Source: a virus
IMG/VR virus record: IMGVR_UViG_3300005264_000193
Coordinates: 1 to 21,531 of that record
Direction: 5' to 3' (one strand)
DNA: 21,531 nt
A model generated the notes under the pieces. That model searched no databases. It was not told the origin of the DNA and saw nothing but the letters and a program-made list of their open reading frames with translations. The translations under genes and the position numbers were made by a program. Below are positions 7,598 through 14,682 of this stretch, piece by piece (position 1 is the first letter of the stretch; each line of letters starts with the position of its first letter).

Positions 7598-10110
7598 TGA
7601 GTAAATTTAGTGATCTTCCACATTACTTATTAGAAGAATATTTTAATCAATCAGTTTCTCAAGGAGTGAGAAACACTGATATTTCTGGTCCTTATCACAG
7701 ATATGTTGATAGTAATGGCAATTATCTTGAAAATGATATGGTTGGTTCATCGTTACATGGACATAGAAAATCCATAATAGCAACTGGTGGTTATTGGACA
7801 AGATTATGGATTAAAGTAGTTAGTTTGGAAGGAGAGATACCTGAATATCCTGGTTTTATTGAATTCCAATTTAGAGTGAATAGTGACTATCTTGAAGGTG
7901 ATAATTTTATACTAAGCAAGGGTTCAATGTTGACCGTCGCCGCTTCTGCAAATAGTATGGAATTTGAATCGGGTTCGGAAGTATATTTCAAGAAAGGGAC
8001 ATACCTTTATGATTGGTTAGTGAAAAATTCAGATACTTATAAAGATTTCTTCAATACTAATAAAACCTTTTGCTATTTTGGTAAGATATATACTCACAGA
8101 GATCAAACAAATACATATCATATCATATTTGATGGTATGAAAAACTATGTAATGAAAGCTTTACCAAGAGAAAACAGAACTGATAATCTTACAGAATTTA
8201 TGAGATTATATTTTGATAAGATATATCATAAAATATATAACAAAATGAGAGATGTTTCAAGCTTATTGGATGCTAGAGAAATTGATATAAATCATATTCA
8301 TTACATAGCTAAATCATATTTAATGGAAACAGATATAAACTTATCCGAAGAAGCTTTAAGAGAATGGGTAGAAAATCTCGTATATATATTGAAACGAAAA
8401 GGAACATATTCATCATTATATATTATATGGAAAACATTTTTAGTGAATTCCTTAAACACTTTGAATATATACAATAGGTGGCATATAGATCCTCAATATT
8501 TTACTTATGATGTTGACATACCCCTTGGTAAATTTGCTGATATAATATCTAATAGTATATCATCAGGACAGATATATATTCAGTTAGAGTCTTCAACAGT
8601 ATGGTATATTATACATACAATGTACAATAGAAATGTTATAGTACAGTGCTATGATAGTGATTATAATAGAATGTGGCCCATATCAGTGAATCCTATATCA
8701 ACAACAATGGTAAAGGTCACGTTTAATACCGCGGTTTCGGGATTTGTTTATTTATTGAGAAAAGGTGATCATGATCATATACAAGAAAGTCCAAATTCTT
8801 CATGGGAAATAAATCACAATCTAAATCAAAAGAAAGTACTTGCACAATTCAAAAACACTAATTATTTGAAAATGATTCCTGGTAATGTTTTATTGGAAGA
8901 TGTGAATAATTTAGTAGCTACGTTTGGAACACCTACTGATGGAATTGGAAATATTATAGATGATACATTAGTAGTTGTGGAACAAAGCACATCTGCAACG
9001 ATATGGAATTTGAATCATAATTTATCAAACAGAAATGTATTTGTTCAATGTTATGATAGTGATGGTAATAGAATACAATCGTTGTCATTATTATTGGTGG
9101 ATGAAGATAATTGTAGATCCACATTTAGTGAAAATGTATCAGGTTATGCTGTGATAAAAGCAGCGGAAAATGATGAATCGGCATTGCCTGATTATGAATT
9201 GGATGATATGATATTATCAACTCATTACAAGGTAGAAATGGATTTATCTTGTGAGCCTGTTGATGATGAAGATGTGTATATATTAAAGGAAGAAACTGTT
9301 GATAGATTGATTACTAATTGGGAATTGATGCGTCCTGTAACTAGATTTTCTCATTACCATGAATTGATATCTCCTATAACAGATTTTTCAGGACAATATA
9401 AATCATTGTACGGACCTGGTTATAATGCTAGTTTATATACGAAATTTTGTATATCTGCCGGTGAACTTGCGCCTGAACCAGATACAGATATAATGTATTT
9501 TGAGCAATATTCAAACGCAAATGTTTGGTATATAAAACATTCTTTAAATTCAAGTAATTTCATAATACAATGTTACAACAGTGAAAATGAACGTATTTGG
9601 CCAGATGATGTGAAAATTATAAATAATAGTAATATAGAAATATATTTTGGATTTGCTGTAAATGGCATTGCGTGTTTGATAGAGACGACAATAGGAGAAT
9701 TTAGTGGCTCTACTACCACATCTTTTCCTTTATCTGCTGACAATGTATTATCAACACATAATCTCAATGTTATGAATGTGTTGAATCAATATGATAACTC
9801 AACATTATCAAAAATGGTACCTTCGGCTATGACATTAGTAGATGCAGATAATATCTCGTCTATATGGAATTCATCTGAAATTAGTGGTGATATGTATAGT
9901 TTATCGACGGCTGCCACATACACACATATTCAAACAGAGATATCATTAACTGATGCCAATTCCGAAGAATGGTCCGTAACGGAAATAGCTTGGTTGACCA
10001 TAATAAACGGCAAAAGGAAAGTGAGATTTTACTCATATTTTAGTCCTATATTTAAACCATCATCTGTTTGGTTTACGTCACACTTTAGAATTGAGAAACA
10101 ACAAGCTTAA
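7597..10110 (+). CDS. Large baseplate wedge protein, tail protein I / gp7-like, with adhesin-like repeats
   Basis: 837 residues; ATG in TAATG overlap with gp6, ribosome binding site GAGGAG at 7586-7591. Residues 190-285 resemble the tail-protein-I fold of contractile tails: LYFDKIYHKIYNKMRDVSSLLDA, then LSEEALREWVENLVYILKRKGT with the usual RKGT. The N-terminal part (1-185) is beta-rich. Residues 575-600 hold WELMRPVTRFSHYHELISPI, a motif I associate with gp7-like proteins of environmental T4-like phages. Three copies of a ~62-residue repeat (326-388, 458-519, 632-694) share W-x-I-x-H-x-L-x3-N-x-x-x-QCY-[DN]-S, ending F-x-x-x-V-x-G; two partial related units lie at about 397-444 and 704-757. 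T4 gp7 is 1032 residues. It most likely links gp6/gp25 to the fibres. The repeats may be surface-binding decorations. Confidence 0.65.
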   Translation: MSKFSDLPHYLLEEYFNQSVSQGVRNTDISGPYHRYVDSNGNYLENDMVGSSLHGHRKSIIATGGYWTRLWIKVVSLEGEIPEYPGFIEFQFRVNSDYLEGDNFILSKGSMLTVAASANSMEFESGSEVYFKKGTYLYDWLVKNSDTYKDFFNTNKTFCYFGKIYTHRDQTNTYHIIFDGMKNYVMKALPRENRTDNLTEFMRLYFDKIYHKIYNKMRDVSSLLDAREIDINHIHYIAKSYLMETDINLSEEALREWVENLVYILKRKGTYSSLYIIWKTFLVNSLNTLNIYNRWHIDPQYFTYDVDIPLGKFADIISNSISSGQIYIQLESSTVWYIIHTMYNRNVIVQCYDSDYNRMWPISVNPISTTMVKVTFNTAVSGFVYLLRKGDHDHIQESPNSSWEINHNLNQKKVLAQFKNTNYLKMIPGNVLLEDVNNLVATFGTPTDGIGNIIDDTLVVVEQSTSATIWNLNHNLSNRNVFVQCYDSDGNRIQSLSLLLVDEDNCRSTFSENVSGYAVIKAAENDESALPDYELDDMILSTHYKVEMDLSCEPVDDEDVYILKEETVDRLITNWELMRPVTRFSHYHELISPITDFSGQYKSLYGPGYNASLYTKFCISAGELAPEPDTDIMYFEQYSNANVWYIKHSLNSSNFIIQCYNSENERIWPDDVKIINNSNIEIYFGFAVNGIACLIETTIGEFSGSTTTSFPLSADNVLSTHNLNVMNVLNQYDNSTLSKMVPSAMTLVDADNISSIWNSSEISGDMYSLSTAATYTHIQTEISLTDANSEEWSVTEIAWLTIINGKRKVRFYSYFSPIFKPSSVWFTSHFRIEKQQA
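8572..9678 (+). repeat. Three ~62-residue W-x-I-x-H-L ... QCY-D/N-S repeats inside the gp7/I-like protein
   Basis: Copies lie at 8572-8760, 8968-9153 and 9490-9678. Shared residues are W, then I/L-x-H-x-L, N, x-x-x-QCY-[DN]-S, a later [RK]I/MW or related residues, and a closing F-x-x-x-V-x-G. Shorter related units without QCY (NHNLNQKKVLAQF and THNLNVMNVLNQY) follow the first and third copies. DNA identity between copies is low, so these are old domain repeats. Confidence 0.75.
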
Positions 10111-10127
10111 AGGGAGTATTATATATA

Positions 10128-11201
10128 ATGAGAATACAATATTGGAGTTTTCTTTTAAATGAAGAAGGACAGCCTATAGAAAATGCTGAAGTTTGGGTAT
10201 ATTTAGCAGGTACCACTACGGCAGCAGATTTATACAGTTCTGAAAATGGTGTATATAGTTCATCACCATATCAGCTTACTTTCAATAGTGAAGAAGGTGG
10301 TTCTCAAAATATTGTTACTGATGCTAATGGTTTTTTCAATTTCTGGATAGGTGATATGGATGAAACCAATGGTTATCAAATTGATCAGAAATTTAAATTG
10401 AAATGGTATAAAGCAAATATAACAGAAGGTAGTATAGATAATATAACCATATTATTCTTTAATGGTATTTCCTTTACACAACTTATAGATACTCCAAATA
10501 CTTATACGAATGCAGGAGCTTTGTATAATATAAATGACACGGAAGATGGCATACAAGAAACGTCTGTAATATTAAATCCTGGCATAAATAATTTCTCTTT
10601 AACAAATGGCACTTCAATGTTGACTATATCAGGTGATTATGGCACGACAATTTTAAGTGAAGGGCAATCAAATGTACTGACAATTGAAAATGACTCGATA
10701 TTGAATCAGGATCTTACGACAAATGCAGATGTGGATTTTAATAGTATTACATTGAATGCGGGTACTGGTGTAACTGAATTTTCTACAGATATCACTTTAG
10801 CTGGTAATAGTGATGATGCAGTTCCGACTGAAAAAGCTATAAAGACATATGTAGATAATAATTTTATAGCAGGAACGAATGTTACTTATAATAATAGTGA
10901 TACAACTATAACATTAACTACATCTGATTTGAATGAGATATTGTTAGTGGAAAATGCCAGTGATGTAGTGATAAATTTACCAAGTATAGATTCTGGTGAT
11001 ATCGGTAAATTCATAAAAATACATAAGATGGGTGTGGGTAATATGACAATTAATAGAGCTGATTCGGATACAATAGAAAATAGTACAGTCTTATCTAATA
11101 CAATAAGTACTGAAATATGGTCAAATGTGGCATTATTCGTAGGTACCGCAACTAAATGGAAAATTGATGGTGCTCCTTTTGGTACATGGGTCAATACATA
11201 A
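10128..11201 (+). CDS. Fibre-like / baseplate-attached structural protein
   Basis: 357 residues, ATG with AGGGAG upstream. The N-terminus (1-110) has PIENAEVWVYLAGTTTAADLY, a transthyretin/Ig-like strand pattern (value-added start of many phage fibre anchors), followed by a GFFNFWIGD turn. Residues 115-135 hold SFTQLIDTPNTYTNAGALYN, the L-x-DTP-x-x-Y motif of phage fibres. Residues 219-246 hold STDITLAGNSDDAVPTEKAIKTYVDNN, another recurring fibre motif. The C-terminus (255-350) is a small beta domain (VVINLPSIDSGDIGKFIKI) of the kind found at fibre tips, and is similar in style to the end of the spike protein. It probably attaches to the wedge protein encoded upstream and reaches outward. The structural class is well supported; the exact role is not known. 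Confidence 0.65.
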   Translation: MRIQYWSFLLNEEGQPIENAEVWVYLAGTTTAADLYSSENGVYSSSPYQLTFNSEEGGSQNIVTDANGFFNFWIGDMDETNGYQIDQKFKLKWYKANITEGSIDNITILFFNGISFTQLIDTPNTYTNAGALYNINDTEDGIQETSVILNPGINNFSLTNGTSMLTISGDYGTTILSEGQSNVLTIENDSILNQDLTTNADVDFNSITLNAGTGVTEFSTDITLAGNSDDAVPTEKAIKTYVDNNFIAGTNVTYNNSDTTITLTTSDLNEILLVENASDVVINLPSIDSGDIGKFIKIHKMGVGNMTINRADSDTIENSTVLSNTISTEIWSNVALFVGTATKWKIDGAPFGTWVNT

Positions 11202-11263
11202 AATAAATATATACTTTTTTGATCGAATATGTTATCTTAAAAATAAGAGGAGATTTACTAAAT
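11202..11263 (+). promoter_or_regulatory. Gap ahead of gene 55 with its ribosome binding site
   Basis: This 62-base AT-rich gap holds GAGGAG at 11247-11252, 11 bases before ATG 11264, and fixes the start of gene 55. A TTG at 11219 that would lengthen the protein by 15 residues has no such site. The stretch AATAAATATATAC at 11202-11214 loosely resembles the T4 late promoter core TATAAATA but is not an exact match, so no promoter is claimed. Confidence 0.5.
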
Positions 11264-11854
11264 ATGTCCACCAATAATTATGTTGATAAAGAAGAAATGT
11301 TAGAGGAATTAATAATATATAGGAAATTGTATCTGGAATGGATAAATAAAGGTAAATTAGATGAAGATAAGCCATTTATAAGTAATACACTATATCGAAT
11401 GATTTCTGATATCGCTAATCATTATGCTAGTAGTGGTAAATTCGCAGGATACAGCTATAAGGAAGATTTTATATCAGAAGCAATTTCTACTTGTGTGAAA
11501 TATTGTCATAATTTTAATCCTGAAAAACAAAAAGTGCCACAGCCATTTTCATATATTACAATGATTTGTCATAATGCTTTTATTAACTATATAAATAAAC
11601 AAAATAAGCACTCAGAGATAAAAAAGGAATTATATGATATAGTTGTTTTGTTGATTGAAGAGGATCAGTATGGCCTAAAAGCAATAAATTATGAGTTATA
11701 TAAATTGTATAAGAGTTTGAAGAAGGAACATATAGATATATTATGCGGAAAATGTAATCACAAATGGGAAGATTTTAAGAATGTTGAAAAGTGTGTTAAA
11801 TGTGATAGTGATATGTTATTTAAACCTTTGGTAAAAAAGAAGAAAAAGACGTGA
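11264..11854 (+). CDS. 55: Late-transcription sigma factor gp55, with C-terminal zinc ribbon
   Basis: 196 residues from ATG 11264. Residues 4-115 follow T4 gp55 closely as I recall it: NNYVDKEEMLEELI (T4 YNYVNNKELLQAII), FAGYSYKEDFISEAISTCVKYCHNFNPEK and PFSYITMICHNAFINYINKQNK, the region-2-like part that binds the polymerase beta' coiled coil and melts the late promoter. The C-terminal end is different. T4 gp55 ends in a hydrophobic/acidic sliding-clamp-binding peptide (SLDFLYE). Here residues 161-180 form a zinc ribbon, CGKC-x12-CVKC (C161, C164, C177, C180), followed by DSDMLFKPLV and a Lys-rich tail. It would direct host RNA polymerase to late promoters, most likely including the tail genes around it. 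Its stop overlaps the start of an HNH endonuclease gene. Confidence 0.85.
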   Translation: MSTNNYVDKEEMLEELIIYRKLYLEWINKGKLDEDKPFISNTLYRMISDIANHYASSGKFAGYSYKEDFISEAISTCVKYCHNFNPEKQKVPQPFSYITMICHNAFINYINKQNKHSEIKKELYDIVVLLIEEDQYGLKAINYELYKLYKSLKKEHIDILCGKCNHKWEDFKNVEKCVKCDSDMLFKPLVKKKKKT

Positions 11855-12585
11855 GAAAAGGTCAACAACATTCTGAGGAAACAAAAAGAAAGATAAGCAC
11901 ATCGAAAAAGGATGTGAAATTAAGTGATGATCATAAGAGAAAAATAGGCGAATCTAATAAAGGTAATAAATTTCCTAAGAAGTTCGGACAAGAAATAAGT
12001 GAGAGACAAAAAGGAAAAAAGAATACTTTTTGGAAAGGTGGATATAGTAAAAGAGGTATTCCTACTTATGATACTTATGCACCGCAAATTGAATGGTGTG
12101 AGGAAGTGAGGCGAAACAAGGAAGATCCAAACGTACTGGAAGTAAAATGTTTCAAATGTAAGGAATGGTATATACCTAAATTATGGACAGTTAGAAATAG
12201 AATACAAGTATTAAAGAATACTAATTCTGCTGAATTACATTTTTATTGTTCCAAAGAGTGTAAAAATTCTTGTTCTATATACGGTAAAACACCTGAAACT
12301 CTTATGAAACAAGATGCGGTGAGAGCCGGAAGGTTACCTTGGTTAGAACTCGGAAGAGAAGTGCAAATTCAGTTAAGAAGTATGGTTTTAGAGCGTGACG
12401 AATATAAATGTGTTAAGTGTAATAATATCAGCAACTTACAATGTCACCATATTTATCCAGTGAGTATCAATCCTTTAGAAAGTGCTGATATAAATAATTG
12501 CATAACATTATGTGATAAGTGTCATAAAGAAGCACATAAAAAAGATGGATGTGGTTATAACCAATTACACTTAAAGGAGTGTTAA
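11851..12585 (+). CDS. NUMOD3/HNH homing endonuclease
   Basis: 244 residues from GTG 11851, which overlaps the gene 55 stop as GTGA; no ATG is available upstream. Residues 1-62 hold repeated NUMOD3-type DNA-binding motifs (HSEETKRKISTSKK, LSDDHKRKIGESNKG, ISERQKGKKNTFWKG). A central Cys-rich part (C100-x2-C103 ... C133-x3-C137) is likely zinc-binding. Residues 175-230 are a classical HNH nuclease: C187-x2-C190, H199-H200, N216, C221-x2-C224-H225 and H229. Free-standing endonucleases of this build are selfish elements that cut a phage lacking the insertion and spread by recombination. Translation is probably coupled to gene 55, as there is no strong ribosome binding site. The protein looks intact. 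Confidence 0.88.
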   Translation: MRKGQQHSEETKRKISTSKKDVKLSDDHKRKIGESNKGNKFPKKFGQEISERQKGKKNTFWKGGYSKRGIPTYDTYAPQIEWCEEVRRNKEDPNVLEVKCFKCKEWYIPKLWTVRNRIQVLKNTNSAELHFYCSKECKNSCSIYGKTPETLMKQDAVRAGRLPWLELGREVQIQLRSMVLERDEYKCVKCNNISNLQCHHIYPVSINPLESADINNCITLCDKCHKEAHKKDGCGYNQLHLKEC

Positions 12586-12597
12586 GAATGAGGGAGG
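12573..12597 (+). promoter_or_regulatory. Two consecutive ribosome binding sites before the fibre gene
   Basis: AAAGGAG at 12573-12579 lies 8 bases before ATG 12588, which opens an 11-codon frame ending at 12623. GGGAGG at 12592-12597 lies 7 bases before TTG 12605, the apparent start of the fibre gene. The second site decides the TTG start. The first points either to a short leader peptide or to an original ATG start now out of frame (see findings). Confidence 0.55.
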
Positions 12598-12604
12598 ATA
12601 AAAA

Positions 12605-14083
12605 TTGGATTTTCACGGAATAAAAATGATGGGAGACTTAGAGACTGATAATATAAAGTCTAAAGGATCTGATGGTATTACAATATATGATGATGATAAT
12701 GGACAAGCTGCGAAAATATATGCGGATGGTTCATTAAAGTTTAAAATTGAAAATGTTGATATTGGTAGTGGTACAATTGATGGAACTACTATTGCTACAA
12801 GTGATATTACAGTAGGTTCCGGTAAAACCTTGGATGTTTCTGATGGTACATTAACACTAGCGTATGATCAAATAAGCGGAAATGTGATTGAAGGTGGTAC
12901 TATTAATGATATAATTATCAACACATTAACATCAACATCAGCAACTATCACAACAATTTCACCCACTACTATCAATGCTTTCACATTAGCAGGCAAATTG
13001 ACTGCTGGTGTCAATGAAATTGAAGGTAGTAATTTTGATATAAATGGTGGCACTATAGATGATGTTGCCATTGGAACTGCTGTTATTAGTGACAGTACTA
13101 TCAATGCTTTCACATTAGCAGGCAAATTGACTGCTGGTGTCAATGAAATTGAAGGTAGTAATTTTGATATAAATGGTGGTACTATAGATGATGTTGTCAT
13201 TAATAATTCAACTATAGGTATCACAACAGCATTAGCAGGATCATTCACAGATTTAACTGCTACTGGTATTACAGATACGGGATTGACAGCAAATAGAGCA
13301 ATATACACTAATGGAAGCAAAGTTTTAACGAGTTCGGCTATTACGAATACTGAATTAGGTTATCTCGAAGGAGCGAGTAGTAATATTCAAGATCAGTTAA
13401 ATGGTAAATTAGGTTCAATTTCCTTATTATCAGATAGAGTTGCAATATCTGATAGTTTAGGTGGATTAGCATCGTCTGTTATCACTTCTAATGAATTATC
13501 AACACTTGATAATATAACAAGTAATATTCAAACACAAATAGACAGTAAACAGGAAACAATAATAGGTGCAGCGACCACAATAGATACTGAGAATTTGACT
13601 CCTAATAGAGTTTTACTATCTAATGGATCTGGTAAAGTTGCGGCTTCTTCTATTATTAGTATCACTGAATTGGAAAGTCTTAATGGTATTTCTAGTAGTA
13701 GTACTATTCAAGTACAATTGGATGGAAAAATAACATCAGTAGGTGTGCCTGCTATAGGGGATATAATATATTGTGCATCAGCAGGAACATGGATAAAAAC
13801 TAATTTAGCAACATTAGTGGAGGGTATGAGTATGAGTATGGATGTTTATGTACAAAGAGGAACCATTACAGGTAATTGGACAAGTAATCAACTATACCTT
13901 GCAACTACAGTTGATGCAACTAAATCATTTTTGAATCTTCACGGAAATTTGTTATTAAATAATAATCAAGGTTGGAGTGAATATGTAAATATTCACGGAA
14001 TTTTAGCTCCTGAAGGTCATTGTTTTACAGCAAATGAACTTGTTGATTGCCAAGGCTATTATGAAGTAATCACATATAATTAA
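12605..14083 (+). CDS. Tail fibre protein with repeat shaft
   Basis: 492 residues from TTG 12605, chosen because GGGAGG lies 7 bases upstream; in-frame ATGs at 12626 and 12629 are alternatives. The N-terminus (DFHGIKMMGDLETDNIKSKG) fits a phage fibre attachment segment. The shaft has many TINAFTLAGKLTAG / GGTIDDV-type beta units, including one nearly exact 43-residue duplication, followed by units of the form NRAIYTNGSKVLTSSAITNTELGYLEGASSNIQDQL, repeated as VITSNELSTLDNITSNIQTQI and SITELESLNGISSSSTIQVQL. This T-E-L-x-x-L-x-G/N-x-S-NIQ-x-Q-[LI] motif is typical of trimeric phage fibres. The last ~100 residues, after STATION-free sequence around SAGTWIKTNLATL, are a non-repetitive beta domain and probably the receptor-binding tip. 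No intramolecular chaperone domain is seen. Confidence 0.82.
   Translation: MDFHGIKMMGDLETDNIKSKGSDGITIYDDDNGQAAKIYADGSLKFKIENVDIGSGTIDGTTIATSDITVGSGKTLDVSDGTLTLAYDQISGNVIEGGTINDIIINTLTSTSATITTISPTTINAFTLAGKLTAGVNEIEGSNFDINGGTIDDVAIGTAVISDSTINAFTLAGKLTAGVNEIEGSNFDINGGTIDDVVINNSTIGITTALAGSFTDLTATGITDTGLTANRAIYTNGSKVLTSSAITNTELGYLEGASSNIQDQLNGKLGSISLLSDRVAISDSLGGLASSVITSNELSTLDNITSNIQTQIDSKQETIIGAATTIDTENLTPNRVLLSNGSGKVAASSIISITELESLNGISSSSTIQVQLDGKITSVGVPAIGDIIYCASAGTWIKTNLATLVEGMSMSMDVYVQRGTITGNWTSNQLYLATTVDATKSFLNLHGNLLLNNNQGWSEYVNIHGILAPEGHCFTANELVDCQGYYEVITYN
12967..13201 (+). repeat. 129-bp tandem duplication in the fibre shaft
   Basis: Bases 12967-13072 and 13096-13201 (106 bp) are identical except for two positions: 13051 C versus 13180 T (silent, Gly) and 13068 C versus 13197 T (Ala to Val). 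The offset is 129 bp, exactly 43 codons, so the frame is kept. Confidence 0.95.
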
Positions 14084-14109
14084 ATAAAAGAGAGGAGGTA
14101 GAAAAGAAA

Positions 14110-14346
14110 ATGTATTTTTATGCTCAAGTGGACGAACAACATAAAATTGTTCAAAGTGTTTGTCAAAGTGTTCAACCTACAGATAAGCCTCATTTATTTG
14201 TAGAAATTGATTCATTTGATGAAAGTTTAATAGGTAAAAAATGGAAGGGTAAAGGAAGATTTGATAATGTATCCGGAGAAAAATTGAGAAGTCTGTATAA
14301 TATACCGGAAGATGTAGATTTATCACGAATATTTCCAAATCATTAA
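14110..14346 (+). CDS. Small fibre-associated-type phage protein
   Basis: 78 residues, ATG preceded by the strong GAGAGGAGGT near 14090. The pattern MYFYAQVDEQHKIVQSV ... FVEIDSFDESLIGKKWKGKGRFDNVSG is one I recognise from small hypothetical proteins in phage structural regions, where a short start strand and an S-L-[IL]-G-K-x-[WY] motif recur. No catalytic motif is seen. It lies between the tail fibre and a coiled-coil protein, so a role in fibre folding or decoration is possible, but that is inferred from position only. Confidence 0.6.
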   Translation: MYFYAQVDEQHKIVQSVCQSVQPTDKPHLFVEIDSFDESLIGKKWKGKGRFDNVSGEKLRSLYNIPEDVDLSRIFPNH

Positions 14347-14362
14347 AAAAGGAGAATTTGTT

Positions 14363-14611
14363 ATGTCAGATAACACTGTAAATCACGATGAAATAAATTA
14401 TGAGAAGATGTGGTTAGAAGAGAAAGTAACGAAATTACAACTGGAGTCTCAACTTCTACAAATGCAGTTCACTAAGGTTCAAGAACAGTTGCAAATAACC
14501 AATATGGAGTTACTTAAATTTAAGAAAGATGAAAAAATACATGAACATGTTGAAATGATGAAGAATGCTCACAGTAATCCTCAAAAAGAACCTCCTGTTA
14601 AAGAGGAATAA
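14363..14611 (+). CDS. Small coiled-coil protein, function unknown
   Basis: 82 residues, ATG with AAAGGAG upstream. Residues 15-60 form a continuous, Leu/Gln/Lys-rich heptad pattern (KMWLEEKVTKLQLESQLLQMQ and on), so a coiled coil is likely. The C-terminal 20 residues are Pro/Lys/Glu-rich and probably disordered. It closes the fibre block and is followed by the longest gap before the recombination genes. It could be a structural cofactor of the fibre, but nothing in the sequence shows that. Confidence 0.6.
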   Translation: MSDNTVNHDEINYEKMWLEEKVTKLQLESQLLQMQFTKVQEQLQITNMELLKFKKDEKIHEHVEMMKNAHSNPQKEPPVKEE

Positions 14612-14615
14612 AGTT

Positions 14616-14644
14616 TTTACATTTCGACCAAGATGTGTTACCAT
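14616..14644 (+). promoter_or_regulatory. Possible sigma70-like promoter ahead of gene 47
   Basis: TTTACA at 14616-14621, a 17-base spacer, and TACCAT at 14639-14644 lie in the 71-base gap ahead of gene 47, at the change from structural to recombination genes. The -35 matches five of six consensus bases and the -10 four of six. A host-type early promoter here would suit gp47/gp46, which act early. The call is based on pattern and position only. Confidence 0.4.
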
Positions 14645-14663
14645 ATAGGTAAATATAATTTGT

Positions 14664-14673
14664 AGGGGAGGAG
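14664..14673 (+). promoter_or_regulatory. Strong ribosome binding site for gene 47 (GTG start)
   Basis: AGGGGAGGAG lies 9 bases before GTG 14683 and decides this non-ATG start; no ATG exists at the N-terminus of the conserved frame. Confidence 0.7.
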
Positions 14674-14682
14674 AATATAATT

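Noticed and set aside
7597-10110. Reading the 837-residue protein as a pure tail fibre
   Set aside because: The RKGT-containing tail-protein-I-like core and its position directly after gp6 favour a wedge protein with added repeats.
12868-13320. 150-codon open frame on the minus strand opposite the fibre repeats
   Set aside because: It mirrors the repeated, Asp/Ile/Thr-rich fibre codons and has no ribosome binding site; all other genes are on the + strand.
14591-14618. CCTC ... GAGG hairpin followed by GTTTTTA after the coiled-coil gene
   Set aside because: The stem is only 4 base pairs with an 8-base loop and the T run is 6 bases away, too weak to call a terminator.
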